Shown here piece after piece: positions 10,633 to 33,241 of a stretch of 64,000 nucleotides of DNA. A model generated the notes under the pieces. It was not told where the DNA came from. It did no database searches and saw nothing but the letters and a program-made list of their open reading frames with translations. The number at the start of each line of letters is the position of its first letter. The first letter of the stretch is position 1. Position numbers and translations under genes: made by a program. The DNA is from Patagioenas fasciata (Eukaryota > Chordata > Aves > Columbiformes > Columbidae), in assembly GCF_037038585.1 (NCBI RefSeq), contig NC_092520.1, positions 122,606,001 to 122,670,000 on the forward strand, given 5' to 3'.

Positions 10633-13600
10633 TCTGCTGTAGAACATCAGATGGGAGAAGGCAGCATAACAGGATTGACACAATTGTTGAGGATACGAAA
10701 CAGCAGCATCAGTTGCTCAAGCCACAGCATTACTGAAGCTTAATCCTAGGGAGGTTCTTTTGTTATTTGTGTGTGCCACTTGTTTTGCAGTTCTGTCTGT
10801 TTTCCTTCTCTACTTGCAAAATAGAAATGAGTAGCATTCACATTACAGGGTACACACAAAAATTGTCATAATACAGCGCAAATGCAAAGGAAGATATGAT
10901 ACTTCTTTACACAGACAGTATTCCAGAAGGCATTTTGAGATTCAGTGAATGCCAGTGCACTGTGTTCACTTACCATTTTCTAAATTTAGTCTATATTGGT
11001 GTTTCTCTTTGCAAGAATGGCATTTTCTTTGTGTTCATGCTGAAAATTACAAGCATTTTGATGATTTCCAACTTTCAAATGCCTGAAAGAAGGTGTAGAT
11101 GATAAGCAGGGAGATTTACATCCTACCTGTGACTCACTCTTGACCTATCAGGAATCTTTGACAATCTTGATTAGTGTCATATCTGCATATTAGGGTGTCA
11201 TTCTGATTTTATTCAACACTGTTTTGTCCCTTGAGTTAATGCTTGTGGCATCTCTTTTGTCTTTGCCAGTCGATGCCTAGGGAGTGAATTATTTTCAATA
11301 TTAGTCATGTTTAAAAACAAGTATTTCTTTCTCCTGTAGAACTACTATATTAAATTAATATATTGCATATTTGGAAAGCTCTGCATGGTGCATATTTTTA
11401 AAATATTTCCTAATGAATCCTTATGTTCTTTAAAAAAAAAAAAATTTTTTTTTTTGGGGGGGAGACTTCTAATTTGCTGCCAAATGCAGAATATGCTATG
11501 TGAATATCTGACCAACAGTTCCTCAACAATAAGTTTGATTTGCACGAGATGATCAGTGTCTTATGCTTTTGAATGTAGCAACTCCTTCTTGTGCTGCCTG
11601 GAAGGGTTAGTTTTCTCTGGATACCTCAATCTACACTTAAAGATTTTCAGTTGCGCTCTTCACTAAAGTTGTTAGTGTTCTCGTAGCCTTTCACTTTCAG
11701 CAGGTCTGAAGATGACTTCTGGGCTCATCTGTCATTGCGTGTAGTACAAGCATGTTGGGGCTGACGCTGCTGTCGCAGCACAAGGAAGCTCTGGACGCTG
11801 ACCGAACAATGCAGCTGCTTGTGGTGTTGATTTTGATCAAACAATACTAGTTGAATAGGCTCCTTGAGGTACTTATCTTGTATGTAATGCTTAGACTACA
11901 TAACATTAACTCCTGCTGAGGAGTTATTCAAGTTTCATGAGTAAATAAAAAAAAGCTTTTAGAGCTGGGCAGGAAGGTTGATTAGCATGTTATACCAAAG
12001 AAGCAGGTAACAGTTTTGATGAAAAAGGAACAAAAGCATTATCAGCTGACCTCAACTGTCTCTAGTCCTTGCCAACATTTTCATTTCAGATCTGTCGCAA
12101 AATCAAACTGCTTGAGACAACTTGTGAAACAAACAATTCTGCTTTCTAAAAAAACAAGAAAATGGTGAGGCTTGCTTTCCTATGTTTGGCATTAAACTCT
12201 CCAATAGACCAGTATGTTGAAAGAGTCTTGGATGCCTGTTCCACTTGTTTCCTAATAAACAAGTGCTCTTATTCTGTGTATATTGAGCTGTTCTAGTCAA
12301 GTAGTCTATTAATTCTGTCTCTTTTGTTGTTTGGCTTTGTATTACATACTTGTTTTTTTTTCTTTCAGTTAAATGGTATTAAGTATTTCATGTAGTTTCA
12401 GTTTAGCTAACTTATTTTCTCTTGCATCAACACTAAATACAAACAAAGCAGTGTTCACTAAATACCCTAGCTGGATAGGCCTTAGAAGAACTGCCTCCTG
12501 CTGTTTCATTTTTATGTTAATTTTGATTATGTGCTCACTTGGACACACTGTTGTTCATTGGGGCTAAGTGATTTATGGTGCCATGCTTTTCATGTAAAAT
12601 TTGAATGTGCTTAGAGTGAAACTTTCAACCAGCTCTGCCTCTGCAGCTGCTCAAATGTTTTTAATGCTCTTGTCATAGTGCAATACAGAGTTTGAACATT
12701 TTCTGAACCGGTGCCTTGGTCAGAGTCACTACATTAGGTCTGTGCTTGTCATTTCTCCTTGGTCCCTATCCCCTCCTCTGGGGGGAAAATAAAAAAGTGG
12801 GAGGGAAAATCATGTCCTGGGGAATAATGAGATTTGGACTTCTCAGTTTTGTGTGTTGTGTTTTGTTTTAAATTATGTTAAAGGCTTCCCTGGAAATAGA
12901 AGGTTATGTGTTTCACCCGTCTTTTAGGATCAGTGGTCTCTGCTTTGAGCTGAGGTACAAATTCAGTTAGATATATGAGAATGCAGAATTTCACTAAGGC
13001 TTGGTGAAAGCTCAGCAGCTGCGTAAGGAATGCACACAGAAACATCAAAAATCAGTGTGCACTCTCGCCCTTCCATCCTTGTTCTCAAGCCCAGGAGGGA
13101 CAGGAAAGGCAGAGGGAACTCATCTCCTCTGTGTAACAGCAAGCAGCTTCCTACAGACACAGTTTTAATGCTGCTGTGCATGTTGGTTTTGTCCTGGCAG
13201 GTGTTTTCTAGGGGGAAGAGGTTACTGTTTATGGCTGGGTAGAAGAGACAGAGATCAAGGACAAAAATATACTGCTCACAGATTTACTGCTTATAAGTCA
13301 GTTTATATAGCTCAGATTTACTTGTGTTATAGGATCTCATCACTCTGCCGTATATATTTGCCTAGAACAGAAGAATGTTAGTTACAGCCTTGGCCATGTT
13401 ATGTATAAATCTAAATTACAGGACCTATTGCAGTCTAGTTGCAGGCTTAACCTTGTATTTCTCTTTGAAGTCCTGCATATGTATGTTATATGGTCCAATG
13501 CTTCTATTCTATTAAAGAGAAATGAGCGTCCTCCGTATGACACAGTAATTGTAGCTTGTGATCTGCTCACGAGCAAGGAATAAACCTGTTCTCAGCCTGA

Positions 13601-13989
13601 TGCAGTGTCTTGTTTTGTGTTTGGCAAGGAGCTTCGGCTAGCTCTGCATTTATATTTGGAATGAAGAGCAAATGACAGCTGCTGAAACTTCCAGTCCCTT
13701 GGTCCTGAAATGAAAATCCAAATTTAAAATGTTTTTAGGCTAGCACGTGAAAGGTTGTGTTCTTTTTGGGCCTCCTGACCTGCACCATGTTGTCCACTTT
13801 CCTCCCACGTGGCAACATGAGAAGGTCACTGCTGCCGGTCGGGGTGGAAGCAGGTGCTGAGATCTGTGGCGGAGGTATGCTGGGCAGCAGCACGCATCGA
13901 GGTTGCAGTGATGTAAATGGCCTGTCGGGACTTTGGTCCTGGAAAAGCCATCCCTGAAGGACACTGGACAACAATAACAAGCAATTGGA

Positions 13990-14101
13990 CAATGCCCTTG
14001 GACACATGTTGTGAATTTTGGGGTTGTCCTGTGCAGGGACAGGAGCTGGACTCAATGAGCCTTGTGAGTCCCTTCCAATTCAGGACATTCTATGATTCTG
14101 C
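13990..14101 (+). repeat. CR1 LINE 3' end fragment, plus orientation
   Basis: Recognised by 'ggggttgtcctgtgcaggga', 'ggagctggactcaatgag', 'gtcccttccaattcaggaca' and the terminal 'ttctatgattctg'. The 5' limit is uncertain and may reach back to about 13.9 kb. Confidence 0.8.
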
Positions 14102-17100
14102 TGCCTGGGATAAGGTCTAGGCCTCAGGAGAATCCTCTCCTTTGCTTCTGTGTTGAATGTGGTTTGCTGGCAGAAGGTATGACAGGGTGTACTGGTCCTT
14201 AGGACAGTAACTCTAGAAAATGTCCCAGACAGCAAAGCTAAATCCCTTAATCATAAGAAGCAGCATTTATTTAGTTAGGGGGTTTGATCTTGCTTCTATG
14301 TTTGTAAATCTTGCTGTCTATTTTGACCTATGTTTCCTTAAAAAAATATGTTATTTATTTTCTGTTCTTCTGGTAAATGTGTATTGCAAAGGATAATTTT
14401 CAAACCAAGGTAGTTCTGTTTTTATTGGGGACACATAAAAAATTGATACAATGAAATGTGTTGGTTTTCTTTCAAGGAGTCTGTCAATCAAGCACAAGAC
14501 TTAAAAGATCATGAGAATGAAAATGCGCAATTTGCCTTCAAGGTCATCTTGAATATCGGGAATGCTGGCGATTATAACCATGGGAATTGTTTTTCAGTGG
14601 TAAGTGGTAACTGTTTCTGCTGGCAAGCTGCCTAGAAGGTGATCAATGACTTATGAATCCCAGAAACCATTCTGGTCATGGCAGCCTTAGGAGCCACCTT
14701 GTTCTGCAGACCAGAACCATTCTGTTCTGTCCCACAAATAGGAAGGTCCTTCCTTCCTGAATTAATTTGCTTTTAATCCCAAATTTGAGGTGTTCAAACT
14801 ATGAACTTGCTTGGGGATTAACATATTCAGAGCTGGCAAAGAAACCTTTTTGCAGATGAGAGACAGAATACTTCCTTAAGTTAGCACTTTTTGTCTTCAA
14901 GGCTCTCTGGATTTTAGATTTCAAATCAATGGGGAAGTCAGAATTTTTAAAATTAATGTTGACACCTGTTTGCACAGTTAAAAAGATGGCAATATTCCAA
15001 TAGCCTTGTTTCCCCTAGTCTGACTGGTTCTCTTGTGTAGAACATCTCCACATGTCTTATGACAAACCAAGGCCTTGAATAAAACCAAGGGTCTGCAGAG
15101 CAATTCTAGAAAACATGGCATCACGACACAGACGTATATGAAAGGGTATCTTTCAGCAGCCCTTCAGAAATTTCTTTGTGAAGGCAGATGCTGTAAACTG
15201 GTTTACAGCTTTGGAAAATTTCTTTATGTTGTTTGTTTGAACTTAGTTATGAAAGGTCCATTATTGCACAGTGGTAGACCTGGGAAATGGAGCCTGGACT
15301 TCCCAGTTGTTCTAATTGCTGGACAGCTTTGTCTGATGGGCCTTGACCCAGCGTAGTTTGAAGATAGTGCTTTGGGATGGCTGAAACACCAAACTCTGAG
15401 GAGTGAGTTACCGAACAGGGAATCTAACAAAGGGTAAGGGTTGCTCTGTAGCAGGATAAGTTTTACTTTTCCCTCTGTGTTCCAGTCTGAAGACACTGAA
15501 AGCTATCAAGTTACCCTCGATCTAAACATGTGTAGTGAGCTAATTAATGTTGGTTTTGTTGTTGTTGGCAGCATTTCTTTATAGATTTACGATGGTTTTA
15601 ACTTAGTAGGGTAATATTGTCATTATCTGAAAGCATAAGATGAGCCATGGTGCTTACAGGCATTAAATCCTACTTCAAGTATTCACGTTGCATCTCTACT
15701 TATTAAACAGAGTTGTATTTTTAGTTGTTACTTCCAATCTTGTGTTACCAAGAAAAATAAGAGGACAAAATCCATTGGAAGAAGCAGGTGAAGTGTTCCA
15801 ATAGTAGCGCTTTTGCTGCTGAAAACCTTTCTAACCACCAGGCCTTAGTATGCCTCCATCCATCAGAAGGAACTTGAGTTCCTTCAGTTCTTTGCTTTGT
15901 AGCTACATGTGCTTGCCATTTCTTAACTTCTGGTTTTGGTGAGCTAAACAGATAATCCTCCTGAGTTGATTACTGTACAGGCTCTTATTTTCAGTCCTGT
16001 GGTTATTGGAGTGACTATTTGAACTTCATTTTTCATACTTCATTCTTTCACTGCTTTTTCTGGAGAGTGACCATCAAAACTGTATATGATATTCCTAGTG
16101 CTGTTGCACCTACCATGTTTTATTCAGCCAAGCCCTTGCATCACAGCGTCACTCAGAGTCTGTGCCCACCTCCTCATCTTCTGTCACCTTCTGCTTTTTT
16201 TTTTTTAACATCTGCTGTTTCATAGGACAGAGTGCTACATTCTGAAAAGCATTCTTGTGATGATGGCTAGACTTTGGCTGCAGTGAGGCACGTTTTTGCC
16301 TGCTTTCAGGTAGACTGCTTTCAAGGAGTCTTCTTTATCTTTGTTGTCTACTCATCACAGCATGAATGACGTGGGATTTTTCAATTATGGTCATATTATA
16401 GGACCTACTAGTTAGCCAGCTTTAATCTCTTTAATGTGTCATTTTGTTTCAGAATCAGTTTAGTCCCCTAATCAACATGTTGTCGTGCAGTAACCAACTC
16501 TAATGTATTGCAGAGCTTTTAGTAAATTGCATCAACACTATCACTTTTTAAAAGAAATTCATTCCATTGTTTTCCCCAGGATTGATGACACAGTAGCAGC
16601 CTTATGATTTGATTACTCGTACTTTGGAAATATTGGTTAGGGGGCTGGCATTTTTCCAGTCCTCTGCAGCTTTCCTGGTTTTCAAAGCCTTATTAAAAAT
16701 TGATATTGATGGACAAGCTTGCTTTTCAGCTTTCACAGTATGGAATGGTCCCTCGAGAACACGTTGCATATCCAACATCTGTGAAGGCGCAGACCTCTGC
16801 TCTGCAGCTTAGGAGAGTTAAGTTACCCATCCCTGCCCCCAAGTTAGGAAACAGGGCCAGAGGCTGATGCAAAGGTGGGCAGCTTTCATAAAATCCCATT
16901 GCTAGTGAGCGCTGAACACCCTGGTGTGACCATAAACAGCCAAGCAACCTGGGCGGCTCCCTTCCAAACAAAAGAACGCAAAAGAATCCAAAAGTAAAAA
17001 ACAAAACTCGTTGTTCTTTGTGGGACTGGCCAAAGAGCATTAAGGCCCAGCCCTTAATTGCTTGTATGGAGAGGGTGCCACGTTCATGTACCGCCTTTTC

Positions 17101-17739
17101 CTGTTGCACTTGCGCTTTACTCCTTCTCTGATCTTCAGGCTTGGTTTGCAGGCTCGGTTCCTGCGCGCTTGCTGTGCCTTCAGCAGCGTGTTCGCTGGGA
17201 CGGAAAATGCTCAAACAGTGGCCCTGTCACGTAGCATGCTCTGAGTTATGCAATCAAATATTTCATAGAATTTTGAAACTACCAGTGCAAAGAAGACAAA
17301 GCACTGAAATTAAATGCCTGTGGAGGACAACAATGAATTGGGTCATCTATTAAATTTTTCATCTCTTGAGTCTGCTCAAGCCCAGCAGCATCTGAAGCAG
17401 TATAAATCTGAGAATTCATGGTCTTAAAATGAGAAGGTAGTGAATGAAGAGGCCATTGTGAGATGGATATGCAAGCAGCTGTATTCCTTTTGCCCTTTTT
17501 TTTTTTCTTTTTAAATGCGGCAGGAGGGATTTGGTTGGCAAAGCCAACCAAAGGTGTATCCACCTCCGGTTTATCAGCCTCCTTTCGTATCAAGCTGAAT
17601 GTGAATCATTTGCCAATGTCATAGCAGGGTAGGTAACACAGTATAGGTGAAAGACATTCGACAAAGTCTGGTACGACTCAGAGAGGAGCAAAATGATCTT
17701 ATTTAATAGAGGATAAATCTGTACAAATCAGACCAGAAG

Positions 17740-17880
17740 AAAAGTCCCTTGTCTTAACTCTCCTTCTCTGATTGTACCACTGCAGTGGTATAATCAAAAT
17801 TTAAACTACTGTACAAGGGCATAACTCCCTTGCTATCACTGGAAGTATGCTGAGTCATACCAGCATAAAATGTGATCCTT
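17740..17880. repeat. Ancient palindromic repeat
   Basis: A 26-bp near-perfect palindrome (17770-17795, centred on ccactgcagtgg) lies inside wider arms cccttgt (17746-17752) and acaaggg (17813-17819). The following 'gtcataccagcataaaat' resembles old sauropsid repeats of the 'ttacaccagtgtaaa' kind. Family not named with certainty. Confidence 0.5.
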
Positions 17881-18234
17881 GTGCTTTATAGTAGATTTGC
17901 TAGTTTTTGGTGTTTCCCCCTTGTTTTTAGTGGCTGAAGTTGTATTCTTGCGACACTAATACACTATTTGATAGCCTAATACCTGCTAATGATAAGGTGA
18001 TAAAATATTCTACTACTTGCCTTCTCTTCCTTGACTTTTCATCCAGTTGTTCCCTTGTTGAAACTTTTTATCAATACTTGAACAGGGAAGGGGAGAAATT
18101 ATTTTTCTACGCTCTAAGCCTGTTTGCATTATGATGCAGAACAGGCAAGGAAGAGGTTTTGCTTCTGCTTTGTGCTCAAAAATAAACTAGATGCGTAGTA
18201 ATTTATGTTATCTTGTTTAACAGGGTGAATTCTA

Positions 18235-18460
18235 GTGGTTTTAACACTCTGTCGCCAGGATGCTCGGTGCAATTTGGGTTGGTGCAGACGAGGTGGAGTA
18301 AAGCCGAGCCTGTGGGGTGAGCAGCGCATGAGGAAACATGCACGGAAGCAGGCTGCAGATGGGCGAGATGAACAGGCTCCCCGGGCTGTGTCTGAGGAGG
18401 TAGGCCGCTTTAATGGCTCTTGGCAACGCCCCTGCTCTGACCCTCCTCGCGTGTGAGGAA
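18235..18460 (+). promoter_or_regulatory. CpG-enriched patch, candidate TAGLN3 promoter or 5' exon
   Basis: About a dozen CpGs in 225 bases, against very few in the DNA around it, some 0.7-0.9 kb before the first coding exon of TAGLN3. Two possible donors are present (gggg|tgagc around 18317 and gag|gtaggc around 18400). TAGLN3 has a noncoding first exon in other vertebrates, so this is a reasonable place for it, but this is inference. Confidence 0.3.
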
Positions 18461-19089
18461 AATCAAATCAATACACTGCTCTTCAAACCACGATGCTGCA
18501 ACAGCAGCAGGGCATTGTGGCAGCCTTCGGCTCTTCAATTCATTAAGGCTTTTCAGTTCGCTGATCTCTGGATATCCATCCCTGCACCTCTGCTGAGGGG
18601 AACCCTGACTGCATCTTTAATTGGATTGCTTGAGCTCCCATGTACAGCCGTCTTCTTATAAGAAAGTATTAGGTAGGCAATTTTAAAGTGCTTTTGGATT
18701 TGCAGGCAGCTTTAACATTGATCTGAGAACTCTGTTGTATTCTCTGTGAACAGAGGAGAAGCCCCTGTTTAAAAGCCTGCTCTGTTTTAAATTTTGCTTG
18801 TCTTCTGTTTTTGTGGTTGGGCAGGGGGGATTTCTGGTTTTTCCTTCTTCTTCTTTTTTTTTTTTTTTCCTTAATGTGGTAGCTGATTTGTGCTTTTGGA
18901 AAAGGATATTCCCTCGCTGATCCCTCCCCTGTTCTGCAGAACAGCTATAACCGGTGCCATGCAGTTACTTTCAGTGTTGACGAACATCTGTTCAACTGTC
19001 TAACATATAGGGCAGGCTGCTCACTCTTTTATTCTTCTATTTTCTGGTGCTTACTCCAAAACTGCAGATCAGGACTCTCTACCCACTAA

Positions 19090-29181
<10,092 letters not shown>

Positions 29182-29600
29182 AAGCATCTCTGTCTGTAAA
29201 GAAAACACTCCTTCTGCAGCATGGTCTGTTTAAAAAAAAAAAAAAAAAGAAAAATTAAAAAAAAAGCTCATTAGTTCCCTTTCTGCCTGGTTTTTAATAG
29301 GTAGTACTCCCTAAGGTTCGGGGTATTTTTGTTTTGGTTTGTTTTATTTGCAGCTGCAAGAGTTCATCTAGGAACTTGGTTTTTCGTGGTGGTGTGTGTC
29401 AGTTCACAGCACGTGCGCACTGCTGCCTCCTACTTTTCACTTCTGAACTATGCAACGACAATTATTCTGTATTAATTTATTTGCAAAGTGTTATCTTTCA
29501 TATTTGTCTCACACTGCACTTGTATTTCAACCAGTAACCTCATTCTTCAATTCAGTGATTATATTGTTTGACCAAGAATAAAGGCAAATTAAAGACACCT
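29182..29600 (+). other. TAGLN3: TAGLN3 3' UTR with polyA signal
   Basis: Ends shortly after aataaa at 29577-29582, giving a 3' UTR near 400-420 bases. It carries an A-rich run at 29231-29272. Confidence 0.75.
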
Positions 29601-29883
29601 TGCAGACTCGTTATTTAAAGGCAGTAAAAGCAAGCAGAACAAACAACCATATGATACAGTGTTGAGGGGTTAAATGTTTTGAGTGATCGGTTTAATCTCC
29701 AATTCAGAGCCTTTTCTGAGTGACTTCTTGCTTTAGTTCCATGCAGTCTGTGTTACATGTTCAATTTAATGTTTGTCTAAAAGTACACTCAATGTATTTT
29801 CCTAAAAAGAAGAAGATATATATTATCTGCTGACTCTGATGCATGTAGTCTCACCCAGTTGAGCTTGTATTTCCCTTGACCTA

Positions 29884-30426
29884 GCAGGCTGGGTTGACTC
29901 CAGCTGGATGCCCACACAGCTGCTCACTCCCTCCCCTGTTGAGGAGGCAAGAAGACTTGTGGATAGAGATAAAATAAATGTAATAGGGAAAGCGAAAGCT
30001 TTATGTGAAAGCAAAGCAAAATAAGGAATTTATTCACTTTTACCCATTGGCAGGCAAACATTTAGCCATGTCTGGAAAGCAGGGCCTCGGCATGCATGAT
30101 GGTTACTTGGGAAGGTAAATGCTGTCACTACTCATGTCCCCTTTTCCTTGAGCTTTTGTTGCTGACCACAACACTATATGTATGGGATAACCCTTTGGTC
30201 AATTTGTGTCAGCTGTCCCAGCTGTGTGCCCTCCCAGCTTCTTGCCCACCCCCAGCGCTGGGGGCAGAATGAGAACAGGAGAAGGCTCTGACACTGTGCA
30301 GGCACTGTTTAGCAACAGCAACCACACTGGTGTGTTATCAACACTGCTTTAGTCACAAATCCAAAGCACAGCACCCTGCAGGCTGCTGGGGAGAAGGTTA
30401 ACTCCGTCCCAACCAGACTTTGTACA
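29884..30426 (-). mobile_element. Avian ERVL-type solo LTR, decayed
   Basis: A fossil LTR. Read on the minus strand it begins near 30426 and ends near 29884, and matches a common avian LTR in layout: the region of 'cccagcttcttgcccacccc', a TATA-like region, a polyA-signal-like region and a purine-rich end. No internal viral region lies next to it, so it looks like a solo LTR. Divergence suggests considerable age. Family placement is from memory. Confidence 0.7.
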
Positions 30427-32224
30427 CCCAGCAGCAGGTGAGCCTCCAAACCCAGGGAAGTTTTCACCATGAAAGGACAATCTGGCAGACAGAGGTGAGA
30501 GCAGGCTTTACCTTGTGAGAACTGATATTATATATAAAAATAATTTTTAAAAAATCTGCAAAACAAGTTGTATTTTAAATGCAAAGGAAGAAAGAGAAGA
30601 AAAGTGCCAGAATGCTTCTGACCTGGAAAACACCCATAGTTCAAATTCAAATAATCTGTTATGCTTGCCTGTGATGGGCTGTGAAAGTGTCTGGTGGTTC
30701 ATTTTTGGACAGTTTGCTGGAGAGTCAATAGCAGAACTGCTTGCTGACATAGTCACCTGATTGCAGAAGCTCACCAGAGCAGGTTCACCTGCTGGTGAGC
30801 GCAGGTCACCTCACAGCTGTGCAGCACAGAGAGTCAAGGGATATACCCTGTCTTCTCAGCAGGGTTTTCTTCCTGTTGTTGAGCATCTCTGCCAGCTTCA
30901 CTTGCAAAACCCAGTTGCTTCCTCTCTGCAGGCAAGTAGGAAGGGAAATATGATAATCAAATTTTGTGGGCTTTTAAATTCACGACGGACTTCCAAGAAG
31001 ACCTGAAAACATAATATCTGGGCAGGTAACAAAATGAAAGGTAATCTGTTCTGACAGCTGTCTCAGTGCCTAGATACAGAGGTATGGATGACTTCTGTCC
31101 ATCTCACACTGCCCTGGGTCTGAACCTAGTGACACATGGTGGCAGCTAGTTTTCCACTAAATAACACTGGAGCAGTGACACACAGATTGATGTGGCTTCA
31201 AAAGTTTCTACTGCTGTGGAAACTGAAGGGACGATTCCCCCAGCTCTGATGAAGCTTTATCTTTGCTGTCAGGAAGATGGGAGTAACACCTACCCACTTC
31301 AGTCAAGTTTTGCTGAAGCGCAGCAAGTGAGAAATGACGTAAAGGTCACATTTCATAATTACAGCACTCCTAAGCTTCATTACATAGTTGAGGCTGAGGG
31401 AATCTATAGCAGCTGCTGCTGAAAAGGTCCTGCCCCCATTTGTACCTCCTCTCACACCTGACAGGGCATCATAGCTCTTCCACTGCGCTCTTGTCAAGCT
31501 CTTTTTTGGTGTGTTTACTACATGTTTAGGACTATTTTTCTGTTACTTAGATGAATTAACTTAATACAGATTGAAATGAGCACCTCAGATGGTGCATCTG
31601 GGGCAGGAACTCACCTTTCAGCTGTGCTGGGATGTTAGCTCAGTGCAAAGTATAACACGTAACTTCTCCCTAGATACTATATTAGGTGGAATGTGAAGAC
31701 AATATCAGTTTTTCTTACTAAAAATAAATAAGCTGATTAAGATAAAAAAGTAAAATCCTTGAGCTTCTCTGGCCTGGCAGAATGACAAATGACTACCACC
31801 AGAAATTTCACCTTTGTCAATGTGAACAGCAGCTATCTTCCCCTAACAGAAACTACAAAGTCACAGCCACGGCAGACAACACAGCTGGATGAGGGGAGCT
31901 GGAAGAACTGCCTTGCAGGTAAGAGGTCTGAGAGGTCAGGGCGTAAACCTTCTGCCCCAAGCCACCCACACAGCCGGCAGGAGCTGGGTCTGAACTCGGC
32001 GACTTTGGTCTCCCCATTCCATTTGATTGCAGAGTTGGCGTTCTGCATGTTCTTCTCTCAGGAAACACCAGTTTAAAATGTCATGTGCCAACTGTGTTCC
32101 TAGGGCATGTTACTCCTAATTCCACCTGCCCCCTCTTCTGTGCTAAATTTTCTCCTGACTTTGCAGCCAGGAGGGGGGACCTGGGCAAATTCAGGTTCTA
32201 GTCATTAGTGTGGCTTGACTCAGA

Positions 32225-32350
32225 AGAGCAGACAGAGCATTGGGTCAGAGCAGCAGTCCACCTAGTCTGGTGCTCTGCTTCTGGCAGCAGCAAGAGAACA
32301 GGCTAATTAGGAAGAGCTCTTGAGCCCATTCACTTTCTGTGGTTCCCATC
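32225..32350 (+). repeat. Ancient sauropsid interspersed repeat fragment
   Basis: 'ttgggtcagagcagcagtcc' followed by 'acctagtctggtgctctgct' and 'ctggcagcagcaagagaaca' resembles an old CR1-like repeat of turtles, crocodilians and birds ('...ggtccatctagcccagtatcctgtctcc...'). Strongly diverged. Confidence 0.4.
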
Positions 32351-32925
32351 CTTCCTTCTCCATCAGCATTGTGATTGTTGCGATAAGGCACGTTCTAGCA
32401 GAAGAAAGACCATAGGTCAGTTAAATGTTTTTGCTTTGTTTTTCTTTTTTTTTTCATCAAAACTTTATTCCCTAATTAAATGAGCTTTCATTTGATTTGG
32501 CATTCTAACAGCCTCATTGAAGTTATAAAAAATGTTGTGTTCTTGCACAGAAAAAAAAAAGAAAAAAAAAAATGGTGATAACTTTAACAAACTGTATTAG
32601 CAACAATAGCTAAGTGCTCCAGGAAAGAAAATCTATACTCTGTGGCTACCTGACCTGGTTAGTGTGGGAACAACAACAACAGAAAAGGCTAAGCCCTAGG
32701 AACTTATCTTTGGTAACCCCTCCTCAAACTTACAACATGTTCTTTCATTACCTTAAACCATCAAATTAATCTAGCTGTTAATATCTGGCAGAAGATGCTG
32801 CGATGTGTACTTTATTCTGGGGGTTAACCTTAGCCTTCTGTATTCCCATATGATGGCTATAGAAATATTAATGTTATTCATTACATATTAACACACTCTG
32901 GCCTACTAATGTCCTCCTCTTAAAA

Positions 32926-33241
32926 CATCCTTATTACCAAGTTTAGAAACATCTTAAGCTAAGAAGTAACTTAATATAGTACCAGTCTAGTTTAGTAACT
33001 AAGTTCTAATGTATATCAAGCCTTTTAGTAGCATCAATGCAGAAGATTGCAATAGAAATTAATTTGGCTTCTGGGAGACCTGCATAAGTGTTTTCTATGC
33101 AGTAGAACCCGCCTTAAAATGGTTTATTGTTAATATAAGAAAAGCAGTAATGTTTCATGCTAACTTGGTTGCTAAACTAGCCTGGTACTATATTAAGCTG
33201 CTTCTTAGCTTAAGATGTTTCTAAACTTGGTATTAAGGATG
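32926..33241. repeat. Long inverted repeat: 80-bp arms, 156-bp spacer
   Basis: The left arm 32926-33005 and the reverse complement of the right arm 33162-33241 align over 80 bases without a gap, with about 6 mismatches, mostly C/T or A/G. Similarity stops at both outer ends and fades within the spacer. It could be two copies of one repeat in opposite orientation (possibly an old LTR-type or DNA-transposon family) or the fold-back ends of a single element. I cannot name the family. Confidence 0.8.

Larger units (their letters stand above)
8691..18230. other. ABHD10-TAGLN3 intergenic region
   Basis: AT-rich DNA without a recognisable gene. It contains A/C-rich (9482-9556) and T/G-rich (10551-10632) low-complexity tracts, a GA microsatellite (9210-9224), an A13T11G7 run (11432-11462), a CR1 3' end (13990-14101) and an old palindromic repeat (17740-17880). 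Part of it may hold TAGLN3 regulatory DNA or a 5' noncoding exon, but I see no proof. Confidence 0.6.

Noticed and set aside
16726-17214. 162-codon open frame on the minus strand, the longest non-genic frame
   Set aside because: No recognisable domain or family, composition looks random, no splice or promoter context, and it lies in intergenic DNA upstream of TAGLN3.
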